DNA from: Bacteroidales bacterium UBA4230
GTDB taxonomy: Bacteria > Bacteroidota > Bacteroidia > Bacteroidales > UBA932
NCBI GenBank assembly: GCA_002395605.1
Contig: DGXO01000032.1
Location: forward strand, 1-8,018
Reading direction: 5' to 3'
Length of the DNA stretch: 8,018 nt
A program made the translations under genes and the position numbers. The notes beneath the pieces were generated by a model. It ran no database searches, had not been told where the DNA came from, and was given only the letters and a program-made list of their open reading frames with translations. Below are positions 1 to 5,929 of the stretch, piece after piece. Every line of letters begins with the position of its first letter. Within the stretch, counting starts at the first letter, position 1.

Positions 1-513
1 GAATTCCGTGAAGGACATGCCCTCCGAGGAGTCCCTCTGGAGGCGTTTTTTCACGGAATCCTTGGCCATCATGTAGTTTACGGTGATGTGCTTGCCGATA
101 TCTCGGATGAAGTTAATGAAAGAGTAATCCTTCATCCAGTCATAGTTGTTCACAAGTTCGGCCTTGTTGGGAGCGTCCGAGTCAAAATCCAGGAAGCGGG
201 AAAGCTGGGCCTTGATGCCTTCTACGTTGTGACGGAGGGTTTCCTCGTCAAGAAGGTTGCGCTCTGCGCTTTTCATGGAGGGGTCACCGATCATGCCGGT
301 GGCGCCGCCTACAAGTGCATAGGGCTTGTGGCCGCAGTTCTGGAAATGCTTCAGTATCATTACGCTCACAAGGTGGCCGATATGAAGGGAATCGGCCGTG
401 GGGTCAATTCCTACATAAGCCGCCTGCGGGCCTTCCATTAGTTTTTCTTCTGTTCCGGGCATGATATCCTGGATCATGCCTCTCCATTTTAGCTCCTCTA
501 CAAAATTTTTCAT
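1..513 (-). CDS. tyrS: Tyrosyl-tRNA synthetase, N-terminal part (cut by window edge)
   Basis: Cytoplasmic class I aminoacyl-tRNA synthetase that activates tyrosine with ATP and charges tRNA-Tyr. The visible 171 codons start at the ATG at 513 and run in frame to base 1; bacterial TyrS is usually about 400-430 residues, so over half lies outside. The Rossmann-fold signature is clear: YVGIDPTADSLHIGH places the HIGH motif at residues 44-47, followed by the GGATGMIGDPS stretch (69-79) and, near the cut, GMSFTEF (165-171), all typical of TyrS. Residue 80 is Met where I recall a Gly (GDPSGK) in most homologues, a small oddity. The KMSKS loop and tRNA-binding S4-like domain are outside the window. 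A TAnnTTTG promoter element lies about 22 bp upstream. The leader is too short for a T-box. Identification is secure. Confidence 0.97.
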   Translation of the reverse strand, partial: MKNFVEELKWRGMIQDIMPGTEEKLMEGPQAAYVGIDPTADSLHIGHLVSVMILKHFQNCGHKPYALVGGATGMIGDPSMKSAERNLLDEETLRHNVEGIKAQLSRFLDFDSDAPNKAELVNNYDWMKDYSFINFIRDIGKHITVNYMMAKDSVKKRLQRDSSEGMSFTEF

Positions 514-535
514 TATGATAACGTTATATAACCTG

Positions 536-543
536 CAAAGATA
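536..543 (-). promoter_or_regulatory. Promoter -7 element for tyrS
   Basis: Read on the minus strand this is TATCTTTG, a full match to the Bacteroidota -7 consensus TAnnTTTG. It would place transcription start near 529 and give a leader of about 16 nt before the tyrS ATG at 513. No convincing -33 TTG is seen at the usual spacing of about 19-21 bp. Two overlapping 10-bp palindromes (518-527 ATAACGTTAT and 523-532 GTTATATAAC) sit in the presumed start region. Confidence 0.6.
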
Positions 544-555
544 CAGTTTTTTTTG

Positions 556-563
556 TACTTTTG
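556..563 (+). promoter_or_regulatory. Promoter -7 element for the M16 protease gene
   Basis: TACTTTTG matches the Bacteroidota -7 consensus TAnnTTTG. It would start transcription near 570, about 15 nt before the ATG at 585. It lies only 12 bp from the oppositely oriented -7 element of tyrS, so the two promoters occupy overlapping DNA. A T-tract precedes it (547-554) but no clear -33 TTG is visible at the expected distance. Confidence 0.55.
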
Positions 564-584
564 TGTCAGTAAAACGTTTTTGAA

Positions 585-3470
585 ATGAAGAAACTCGTGC
601 TCATCGCCGCGCTGGCCGTATCGGTCATGGCCTGCGGCCCGCGTTATGACTCCGTGAAAGGAGACCCTCTTGAGGCAAAAATCTATACCCTCAGCAATGG
701 CCTTAAGGTATATATGTCAGTTAATAAGGACCAGCCAAGGATCCAGACATACATTGCCGTCCACGCCGGCGGCAAGGACGACCCCTCGGACAACACCGGC
801 CTAGCCCATTACCTTGAGCACATGATGTTCAAGGGCACGGAGATATTCGGCACGCAGGACTATGAGGCCGAAAAACCCATGCTGGCAAAGATAGATTCCC
901 TGTACGAGGTTTACCGTACCCTTACGGAGCCTTCAGAGAGGGAGGCCCTCTACCATCAAATAGACTCCATAAGCCTTGAGGCGTCAAAGATTGCCATTCC
1001 AAATGAGTATGACAAACTGATGTCCATCATCGGCTCGGAGGGCTCAAACGCCTTTACTTCCAACGACGTAACCTGCTACGTGGAGGAAATCCCGTCCAAT
1101 CAGGTGGAGAACTGGGCGCGCATTGAGGCCGACCGCTTCATGAACTGCGTGTTCCGCGGCTTCCACACGGAGCTTGAGGCCGTGTATGAGGAAAAGAACA
1201 TGGGACTCACGGACGATAGCGAAAAAGCCATCGACGCCCTTGACAGCATGCTTTTCGTGCACCATCCCTACGGCACGCAGACTGTCATCGGCACTCAGGA
1301 TCACCTGAAAAATCCTTCCCTCAAGGCCATCCGTCGCCAGAAAGACACTTATTACGTACCCAACAACGTTGCCATCTGCCTCTCCGGAGACTTTGACCCG
1401 GATCAGATGGTGAAGATAATAAAGAAGTACTTCGGGGAGTGGAAACCCAATCCCGCGCTTCCGGAGCGCAACATTGCCCCGGAGGATCCCATCACCGAGC
1501 CCAAGGTAAAGAATGTGCTTGGCTATGACGCAGAATTCGTGATGCTTGGATGGCGCACGCCAGGAGAGTCTTCCCCCGAAAGCGAAATTGCCGAGATTGC
1601 AAGCTCAATCCTCTACAACGGCAACGCAGGTCTTGTAGACCGCAACCTTCTCCAGTCTCAGGAAATCCTTGGCGGCGCCTTCTTCTCCTACAACCGCACG
1701 GACTGGGGCCTTATGCTTGCCGAAGGTATGCCGAAGGACGGCCAGAGCCTTGAGGAGGTTCTGAATCTCCTTTTGGATGAGGCCGAAAAACTTCGCGAAG
1801 GAGAGTTCTCGGAAGAACTTCTGGAGGCCGTGAAGGCCAATTACAAGCTGAGGGCCATGCAGGGGCTTACCTCCAACCGCTACCGCACCAACCTTTTCAT
1901 GAAATCCTTCATCAACGGCACCTCCTGGGAATGGGAGGCCGGAAAACTGGACAGGATTGCAAAGATTACCAAGGAAGACGTTGTGGCCTGGGCGTCAAAA
2001 TACCTCCCCGAAAACGGCTATGCAGTTGTGTTCAAGCGCCTTGGAGAGGATAAGAGCATAAAGAAGATAGACGCTCCCAAGATTACCCCCATCTACACCA
2101 ACAGGGACAAGCAGAGCGCCTTCCTCGCCGAAATCGCCGCCTCTGAGCCCGCTCCTATTGAGCCCGTCTTCGTGGACTTTGAAAAGGATTTGACCGTGTC
2201 CGATTTCGCCGGTCTCAGGCTCCTGTACAAGAAGAATGTCCAGAACGACATCGCGTCACTCGCTTTCCGCTATGACAGGGGCACCGACAACGACCCCGTC
2301 CTGGACCTTGCCGCAGACTATTTCTCATATCTTGGCTCCGAGAAGTACAGCGCGGAGGACTTTGCCATGAAGCTCTACGGCCTTGCCTCGTCGGCTTCCC
2401 CGCGCGTTGGAGGAAACACCACGTCCATTTCCGTCTCCGGCCTTTCGGAGAACCTTCCTTCGGCCCTGGAAGCACTTGAGTATCAGCTGAGAAATGTTAC
2501 TCCCAATGACGATATCCTTGCAGAGCTCAAGGCCGACATCCTTCGCTCCCGCGAAGACTCCAAGAAGAACCAGAGGGCCTGCAGCAGCGCCCTTCAGAAG
2601 TACCTCATTTACGGCCCCGAGTACGTTAAGGCCGGGACGCTTTCCAACGCAAAGGTAAAGGCCCTTACTTCGGCCGAAATCCTTTCTTCCCTCAAAGACC
2701 TCCTTGGGAAGCAGCATACCATAGTATATTATGGCCCGGCATCGCTTGAGGATGTGAAGGAGATGCTTTCCAAGTATCATCCCGCAGAGGGTCTCGAGCC
2801 CCTTGTGAAGACTCATCCCGCCAAGCGCCTTACTCCTTCGGCCAAGGTGTTTGTGACTCATTACGACTCCCGCCAGTTCAATTACGTGCAGTACTCTGAC
2901 CGCGGGGAAGAGTTCTCGCTTGAAGAAGCTCCCTATATTGAGCTTTTCAACGAGTACTACGGCGGAGGCATGAACGCAATAGTGTTCCAGGAGATGAGGG
3001 AATCCCGCGCCCTGGCATACGGGGCCGGCGCCTTGCTGTCGGAGCCCGCGTTTACCGGTGACACTTATTCCTTCCGCGCCTACATCGCTTCCCAGAACGA
3101 CAAGCTCCAAAAGGCAGTAGAAGGCTTCGAGGAGATTATCGAAACCCTGCCTCAGGCCCCCGAGAACCTTGAGATTGCCAAGGCTTCCATCCTTGGAAAG
3201 CTCCGCACCCAGCGCGTGATAGGGGAGCGTGTGCTCTACAGCTATCTCCAGGCACAGGAGCTTGGCCTCACTGAGCCCCGGGAGAAACTCCTCTTTGAGA
3301 AGGTTGACGCCCTTACCATGGAAGACCTCCTTGCCACTCACGCCAAATGGATTTCCGGCCGAACCTACAACTACTCCATCCTTGGAGATACCAAGGACCT
3401 TGACATGGCCTACCTCAAGACCCTTGGCCCTGTGGAGACCGTTTCGGTGGAAGATATTTTTGGCTACTAA
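585..3470 (+). CDS. M16 family zinc metalloprotease, lipoprotein
   Basis: Predicted envelope peptidase of the pitrilysin/insulinase (M16) family, 961 residues with the four-domain layout of two fused M16 halves. Residues 1-16 form a lipoprotein signal with lipobox V-M-A-C and lipidated Cys17, so the protein should be membrane-anchored outside the cytoplasm. The inverted zinc motif HxxEH is HYLEH (His75, Glu78 catalytic, His79). The third ligand is best placed at Glu203 in a region (TELEAVYEEKN) that aligns with the insulysin segment around Glu189. The C-terminal half has no second zinc site, as usual, but keeps an Arg-x6-Tyr pair (Arg805, Tyr812) matching the substrate-positioning pair of insulysin. 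The stretch between HxxEH and Glu203 is about 47 residues longer than in pitrilysin or insulysin. The gene stands alone, divergent from tyrS, with a hairpin 28 nt downstream. Substrate is unknown; peptide turnover in the periplasm or at the surface is inferred. Confidence 0.93.
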   Translation: MKKLVLIAALAVSVMACGPRYDSVKGDPLEAKIYTLSNGLKVYMSVNKDQPRIQTYIAVHAGGKDDPSDNTGLAHYLEHMMFKGTEIFGTQDYEAEKPMLAKIDSLYEVYRTLTEPSEREALYHQIDSISLEASKIAIPNEYDKLMSIIGSEGSNAFTSNDVTCYVEEIPSNQVENWARIEADRFMNCVFRGFHTELEAVYEEKNMGLTDDSEKAIDALDSMLFVHHPYGTQTVIGTQDHLKNPSLKAIRRQKDTYYVPNNVAICLSGDFDPDQMVKIIKKYFGEWKPNPALPERNIAPEDPITEPKVKNVLGYDAEFVMLGWRTPGESSPESEIAEIASSILYNGNAGLVDRNLLQSQEILGGAFFSYNRTDWGLMLAEGMPKDGQSLEEVLNLLLDEAEKLREGEFSEELLEAVKANYKLRAMQGLTSNRYRTNLFMKSFINGTSWEWEAGKLDRIAKITKEDVVAWASKYLPENGYAVVFKRLGEDKSIKKIDAPKITPIYTNRDKQSAFLAEIAASEPAPIEPVFVDFEKDLTVSDFAGLRLLYKKNVQNDIASLAFRYDRGTDNDPVLDLAADYFSYLGSEKYSAEDFAMKLYGLASSASPRVGGNTTSISVSGLSENLPSALEALEYQLRNVTPNDDILAELKADILRSREDSKKNQRACSSALQKYLIYGPEYVKAGTLSNAKVKALTSAEILSSLKDLLGKQHTIVYYGPASLEDVKEMLSKYHPAEGLEPLVKTHPAKRLTPSAKVFVTHYDSRQFNYVQYSDRGEEFSLEEAPYIELFNEYYGGGMNAIVFQEMRESRALAYGAGALLSEPAFTGDTYSFRAYIASQNDKLQKAVEGFEEIIETLPQAPENLEIAKASILGKLRTQRVIGERVLYSYLQAQELGLTEPREKLLFEKVDALTMEDLLATHAKWISGRTYNYSILGDTKDLDMAYLKTLGPVETVSVEDIFGY

Positions 3471-3497
3471 TTCGCTGAATCATAGCTTTTTATAGAA

Positions 3498-3527
3498 AGT
3501 CGGGTGCACCTGCAAGTGCACCCGACT
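3498..3527 (+). terminator. Strong hairpin after the M16 gene, probable terminator
   Basis: A perfect 12-bp stem (3498-3509 with 3516-3527, arms AGTCGGGTGCAC and GTGCACCCGACT) closes a 6-nt loop. It begins 27 nt after the M16 stop codon. No T-tract follows on the plus strand, so it is not a textbook intrinsic terminator; it may act as a terminator with help, as a 3'-end stabiliser, or as a protein-binding palindrome. Confidence 0.55.
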
Positions 3528-3570
3528 ATGTGTAAGTTGTTGATTATCAATAGCATCCGTGGCAATTATC

Positions 3571-3642
3571 AAAAATTTGCAAATTTTTATTGCAATTCAA
3601 TAAATAATTATTATATTTGCAAAAGAAACCAAATTCTTTTGC
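3571..3642 (+). promoter_or_regulatory. Promoter and palindrome cluster of the NfeD-flotillin operon
   Basis: The -7 element TATATTTG (3612-3619) matches TAnnTTTG, and a -33 TTG (3590-3592) sits 19 bp upstream, the best promoter in the window. Transcription should start near 3625, about 20 nt before the ATG at 3646. Dyad symmetry surrounds it: a perfect 18-bp palindrome at 3571-3588 (AAAAATTTGCAAATTTTT), an 8-bp palindrome ATTGCAAT at 3589-3596 over the -33 box, TTTGCAAA again at 3616-3623 over the -7 box, and a 9-bp inverted repeat (3619-3627 with 3634-3642, GCAAAAGAA/TTCTTTTGC) with a 6-nt spacer. The TTGCAA core recurs three times. Promoter identity rests on consensus match; operator function is inference. 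Confidence 0.7.
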
Positions 3643-3645
3643 ACT

Positions 3646-4239
3646 ATGATATCATTATGGTGGGCCGGGCTTGAACCGGTAATGAAAATCCTGTGGGTGG
3701 TAACTCTTGCGGCTACCCTGATTTTCCTCATTCAGAGCATCCTCACTTTTGTGGGAGCAGATGCCGACACTTCCGCCGACTTCGACCTTGACATGGACGC
3801 AGACATGTCCATGGACGGGGCAAGCCTGTACTCTTTCCGCAACTTCGTGAACTTTATCCTGGGCTTTGGCTGGAGCGCCATTCTCCTGAAGCCTTCCGTT
3901 GAGTCCTGGCCGCTTCTCATCATCATCTCCGTGGTGGTGGGCGTAGCGCTTGTTGCAGCCGTCATGTATCTTTTCAAGTGGCTTGCAAGCATGCAGCAAA
4001 GCGGCAACATCGTCCTTGAGAAGTCAGCTGCGGGTGCCGAAGGTACGGTCTACCTTACCATCCCCGCCGCACGCGAAGGAAAGGGAAAGGTCCAGATCTC
4101 CATCGGCGGGGCGGTGCGTGAATACGACGCCCTGTATGAAGGGGAATCGGCCCTTAAGAACGGCACTCCCATCAGGGTTGTGGACGTCCTGGACTCCAAC
4201 ACCGTACTTGTAGAAGAAACAAACTCATATACCGTATAA
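3646..4239 (+). CDS. NfeD-like membrane protein, flotillin partner
   Basis: Predicted inner-membrane protein of 197 residues, of the kind encoded beside flotillins (YuaF/YqiJ-like, OB-fold family). I see three hydrophobic segments at about 13-37, 64-82 and 87-110. A beta-rich C-terminal domain (about 120-192) has the spacing of an NfeD OB fold: a Gly-rich AGAEGTVYL strand, then KVQISIGG, then GTPIRVVDVLDSNTVLVEE. Between the first two segments lies a very acidic loop (residues 39-57, eight Asp, no basic residue). Members of this family are thought to work with SPFH proteins in membrane microdomains. The next gene, a flotillin, starts 3 nt after this stop. The ATG at 3646 is chosen because it is the first start downstream of the promoter and precedes the first membrane segment; the internal Met13 is a less likely alternative. 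Exact function is unproven. Confidence 0.85.
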   Translation: MISLWWAGLEPVMKILWVVTLAATLIFLIQSILTFVGADADTSADFDLDMDADMSMDGASLYSFRNFVNFILGFGWSAILLKPSVESWPLLIIISVVVGVALVAAVMYLFKWLASMQQSGNIVLEKSAAGAEGTVYLTIPAAREGKGKVQISIGGAVREYDALYEGESALKNGTPIRVVDVLDSNTVLVEETNSYTV

Positions 4240-4242
4240 ATT

Positions 4243-5613
4243 ATGCCTACACTAACTCTTATCCTCATTCTTGTGGCCGTGGTCTTCGTGACCCTGGCTG
4301 CCATCCTCAGGCGCTACAGGCGCTGCCCCTCAGACAAGATTCTGGTCATTTACGGTAAAACCGGGCGCCGCTCTTCGGCCCGCTGCATCCACGGCGGTGC
4401 GGCATTTATCTGGCCCGTGTTCCAGGATTACGCATATCTGGACCTCAAGCCCATTTCCATTGAATGCAACCTCACCAACGCCCTTTCCAAGCAGAACATC
4501 CGCGTAGACGTTCCCTGCCGCTTCACTGTTGGTATTTCCACGGAGCCCGACGTCATGACCAACGCCGCAGAGCGTCTCCTTGGCCTTTCCACGGACAGCA
4601 TCCAGTCAATTGCCACGGATATCCTCTTCGGCCAGCTGCGTCTTGTGATCGCCACCATGGACATTGAGGAAATCAACGCAGACCGCGACAAGTTCCTCGC
4701 AAGCGTATCCGCAAACGTTGAGGCCGAACTCCGCAAAATCGGCCTTAAACTCATCAACGTGAACGTCACCGATATCCGCGACGAATCCGGCTACATCGAG
4801 GCCCTTGGTAAGGAAGCCGCCGCAAAGGCCATCAACGACGCTAAGAAGAGCGTTGCAGAGCAGAACCGTTACGGTGAAACCGGTAAGGCCAATGCCGACA
4901 AGGATACCCGTATCAACGTTGCCGCCGCAGACGCAGACGCTGTTAAGGGTGAGAACAACGCAAAGATTGAAATCGCCAACTCCGATGCCCTGAGGCGTCA
5001 GAAGACCGCAGAAGCCGACCGCGTTGCAGTTGCCGCAGAAAAGGTCCAGGCCGCAAAAGCCCTTGAAGAGGCTTACCAGAGCGAGCGTGACGCCGAACTT
5101 GCCCGTGCAGAACGCGAGGAGGCCACCCAGAAGGCCAACATCGTGGTTGCCGCAGAGATTGACAAACAGAAAAAGATCATTGAGGCCGAAGCCGAAGCAG
5201 AGCAGATCCGCCGCAAGGCAAAGGGTGAGGCCGACGCCATCTTCGCACGCATGGACGCCCAGGCCCGCGGTATCCAGGAAATCCTCAACAAGCAGGCCGA
5301 CGGTTTCCGTAACCTTGTAGGCGCCGCAGAAGGCGATGCCCAGAAGGCCGTCCTCATGATGATCGCCGACAAACTCCCGGAACTTGTCAAGACCCAGGTA
5401 GAGGCCGTGAAGGGCATCAACATAGACAAGGTAACCGTTTGGGACGGAGGCTCTTCCGTAAACGGAAAAACTGCAACCTCCAACTTCATTTCCGGAATGA
5501 TGCAGTCTGTACCTCCGCTCCAGGACCTTTTCAAGATGGCCGGTATGGAACTCCCTTCATACCTCAAGGGTAAACCCGAAGACCAGGCCCAACCTGAGAA
5601 GAAGGAGGAATAA
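4243..5613 (+). CDS. Flotillin-like SPFH domain protein
   Basis: Scaffold protein of 456 residues expected to form large membrane-bound oligomers that organise membrane microdomains. An N-terminal membrane anchor (about residues 3-22, followed by a basic RRYRR) precedes an SPFH/band 7 domain (about 30-190; landmarks IWPVFQDYAYLDLKP, the QNIRVDVPCRFTVGIS strand, and INVNVTDIRD). A long Ala/Glu/Lys-rich coiled coil follows (about 190-345) with many EA and AE repeats, as in flotillins. The C-terminal tail keeps the flotillin-type segment SVPPLQDLFKMAGMELP (about 425-441), then a charged end. This architecture resembles bacterial FloT/YqiK proteins rather than HflK/HflC or stomatin, which lack the extended EA-rich coiled coil. 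It is the middle gene of a three-gene operon, 3 nt after the NfeD-like gene and overlapping the regulator gene by 1 nt. The partner and regulator roles are inferred from neighbourhood. Confidence 0.93.
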   Translation: MPTLTLILILVAVVFVTLAAILRRYRRCPSDKILVIYGKTGRRSSARCIHGGAAFIWPVFQDYAYLDLKPISIECNLTNALSKQNIRVDVPCRFTVGISTEPDVMTNAAERLLGLSTDSIQSIATDILFGQLRLVIATMDIEEINADRDKFLASVSANVEAELRKIGLKLINVNVTDIRDESGYIEALGKEAAAKAINDAKKSVAEQNRYGETGKANADKDTRINVAAADADAVKGENNAKIEIANSDALRRQKTAEADRVAVAAEKVQAAKALEEAYQSERDAELARAEREEATQKANIVVAAEIDKQKKIIEAEAEAEQIRRKAKGEADAIFARMDAQARGIQEILNKQADGFRNLVGAAEGDAQKAVLMMIADKLPELVKTQVEAVKGINIDKVTVWDGGSSVNGKTATSNFISGMMQSVPPLQDLFKMAGMELPSYLKGKPEDQAQPEKKEE

Positions 5614-5819
5614 TGCCCATCATCACCAATATTGACGTAATGCTGGCCCGCCGGAAGATGTCTTCCGGTGAGCTGGCCGAAAAAGTTGGCATAACTCCAG
5701 CCAACCTTTCCATCCTCAAGACGGGCAAGGCCAAGGCAGTGCGTCTTTCCACCATGGAAGCCATCTGCCGTGCCCTTGACTGCCAGCCCGGGGATATCCT
5801 GGAGTACAAGCCGGATTAG
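5613..5819 (+). CDS. Small Cro/CI-type (XRE) transcriptional regulator
   Basis: A 68-residue protein that is almost entirely one Cro/CI helix-turn-helix domain of the YozG-like type. The HTH lies at about residues 17-37 (SSGELAEKVGITPANLSILK), followed by a helix STMEAICRALDCQPGDILEY that is highly typical of this family. No ligand or dimerisation domain is present beyond the HTH. The A of its ATG is the last base of the flotillin stop codon (TAATG), implying translational coupling. A run AAGGAGG (5602-5608) lies at Shine-Dalgarno distance, but it also encodes Lys/Glu codons of the flotillin tail and this phylum seldom depends on such sites. Relatives are usually found beside DUF2975 membrane proteins, so pairing with a flotillin is less expected. 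Autoregulation of the operon is a reasonable guess; the DNA target is not shown. Confidence 0.9.
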   Translation: MPIITNIDVMLARRKMSSGELAEKVGITPANLSILKTGKAKAVRLSTMEAICRALDCQPGDILEYKPD

Positions 5820-5858
5820 CCCCGTGGAGCTAAAATGCTAAGATACAACTAGTTATGT

Positions 5859-5892
5859 AAAAGAGGGTGCGCGTTTTCGCGCACCCTCTTTT
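5859..5892. terminator. Bidirectional intrinsic terminator between convergent operons
   Basis: A perfect 15-bp stem (5859-5873 with 5878-5892) closes a TTTT loop. The core is GAGGGTGCGCG/CGCGCACCCTC, flanked by AAAA on one side and TTTT on the other, so a U-run is produced in both directions. It starts 40 nt after the regulator's stop (plus strand) and 38 nt after the serpin's stop (minus strand), and should end both transcripts. Confidence 0.9.
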
Positions 5893-5929
5893 GCGTAAAT
5901 CGCTAAAAGTCAAGCGGTTGGCTCCACGC

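Noticed and set aside
1..6. GAATTC at the very first bases, suggesting a cloned EcoRI fragment boundary
   Set aside because: The six bases encode Glu-Phe in the conserved TyrS sequence GMSFTEF, so the match is a natural part of the gene and says nothing firm about cloning.
88..441. A 117-codon plus-strand open frame across the tyrS region
   Set aside because: It is antisense to tyrS, whose HIGH and GMSFTEF motifs are unmistakable on the minus strand.
2325..3341. A 338-codon open frame on the minus strand inside the M16 gene
   Set aside because: It lies wholly antisense to a well-supported M16 domain, has no recognisable domain, and is explained by codon bias of the sense gene.
4810..5270. 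Repetitive GCC/GAA/GCA-rich tract as a DNA tandem repeat
   Set aside because: The apparent repetition comes from Ala/Glu/Lys-rich coiled-coil codons in the flotillin; there is no regular DNA repeat unit.
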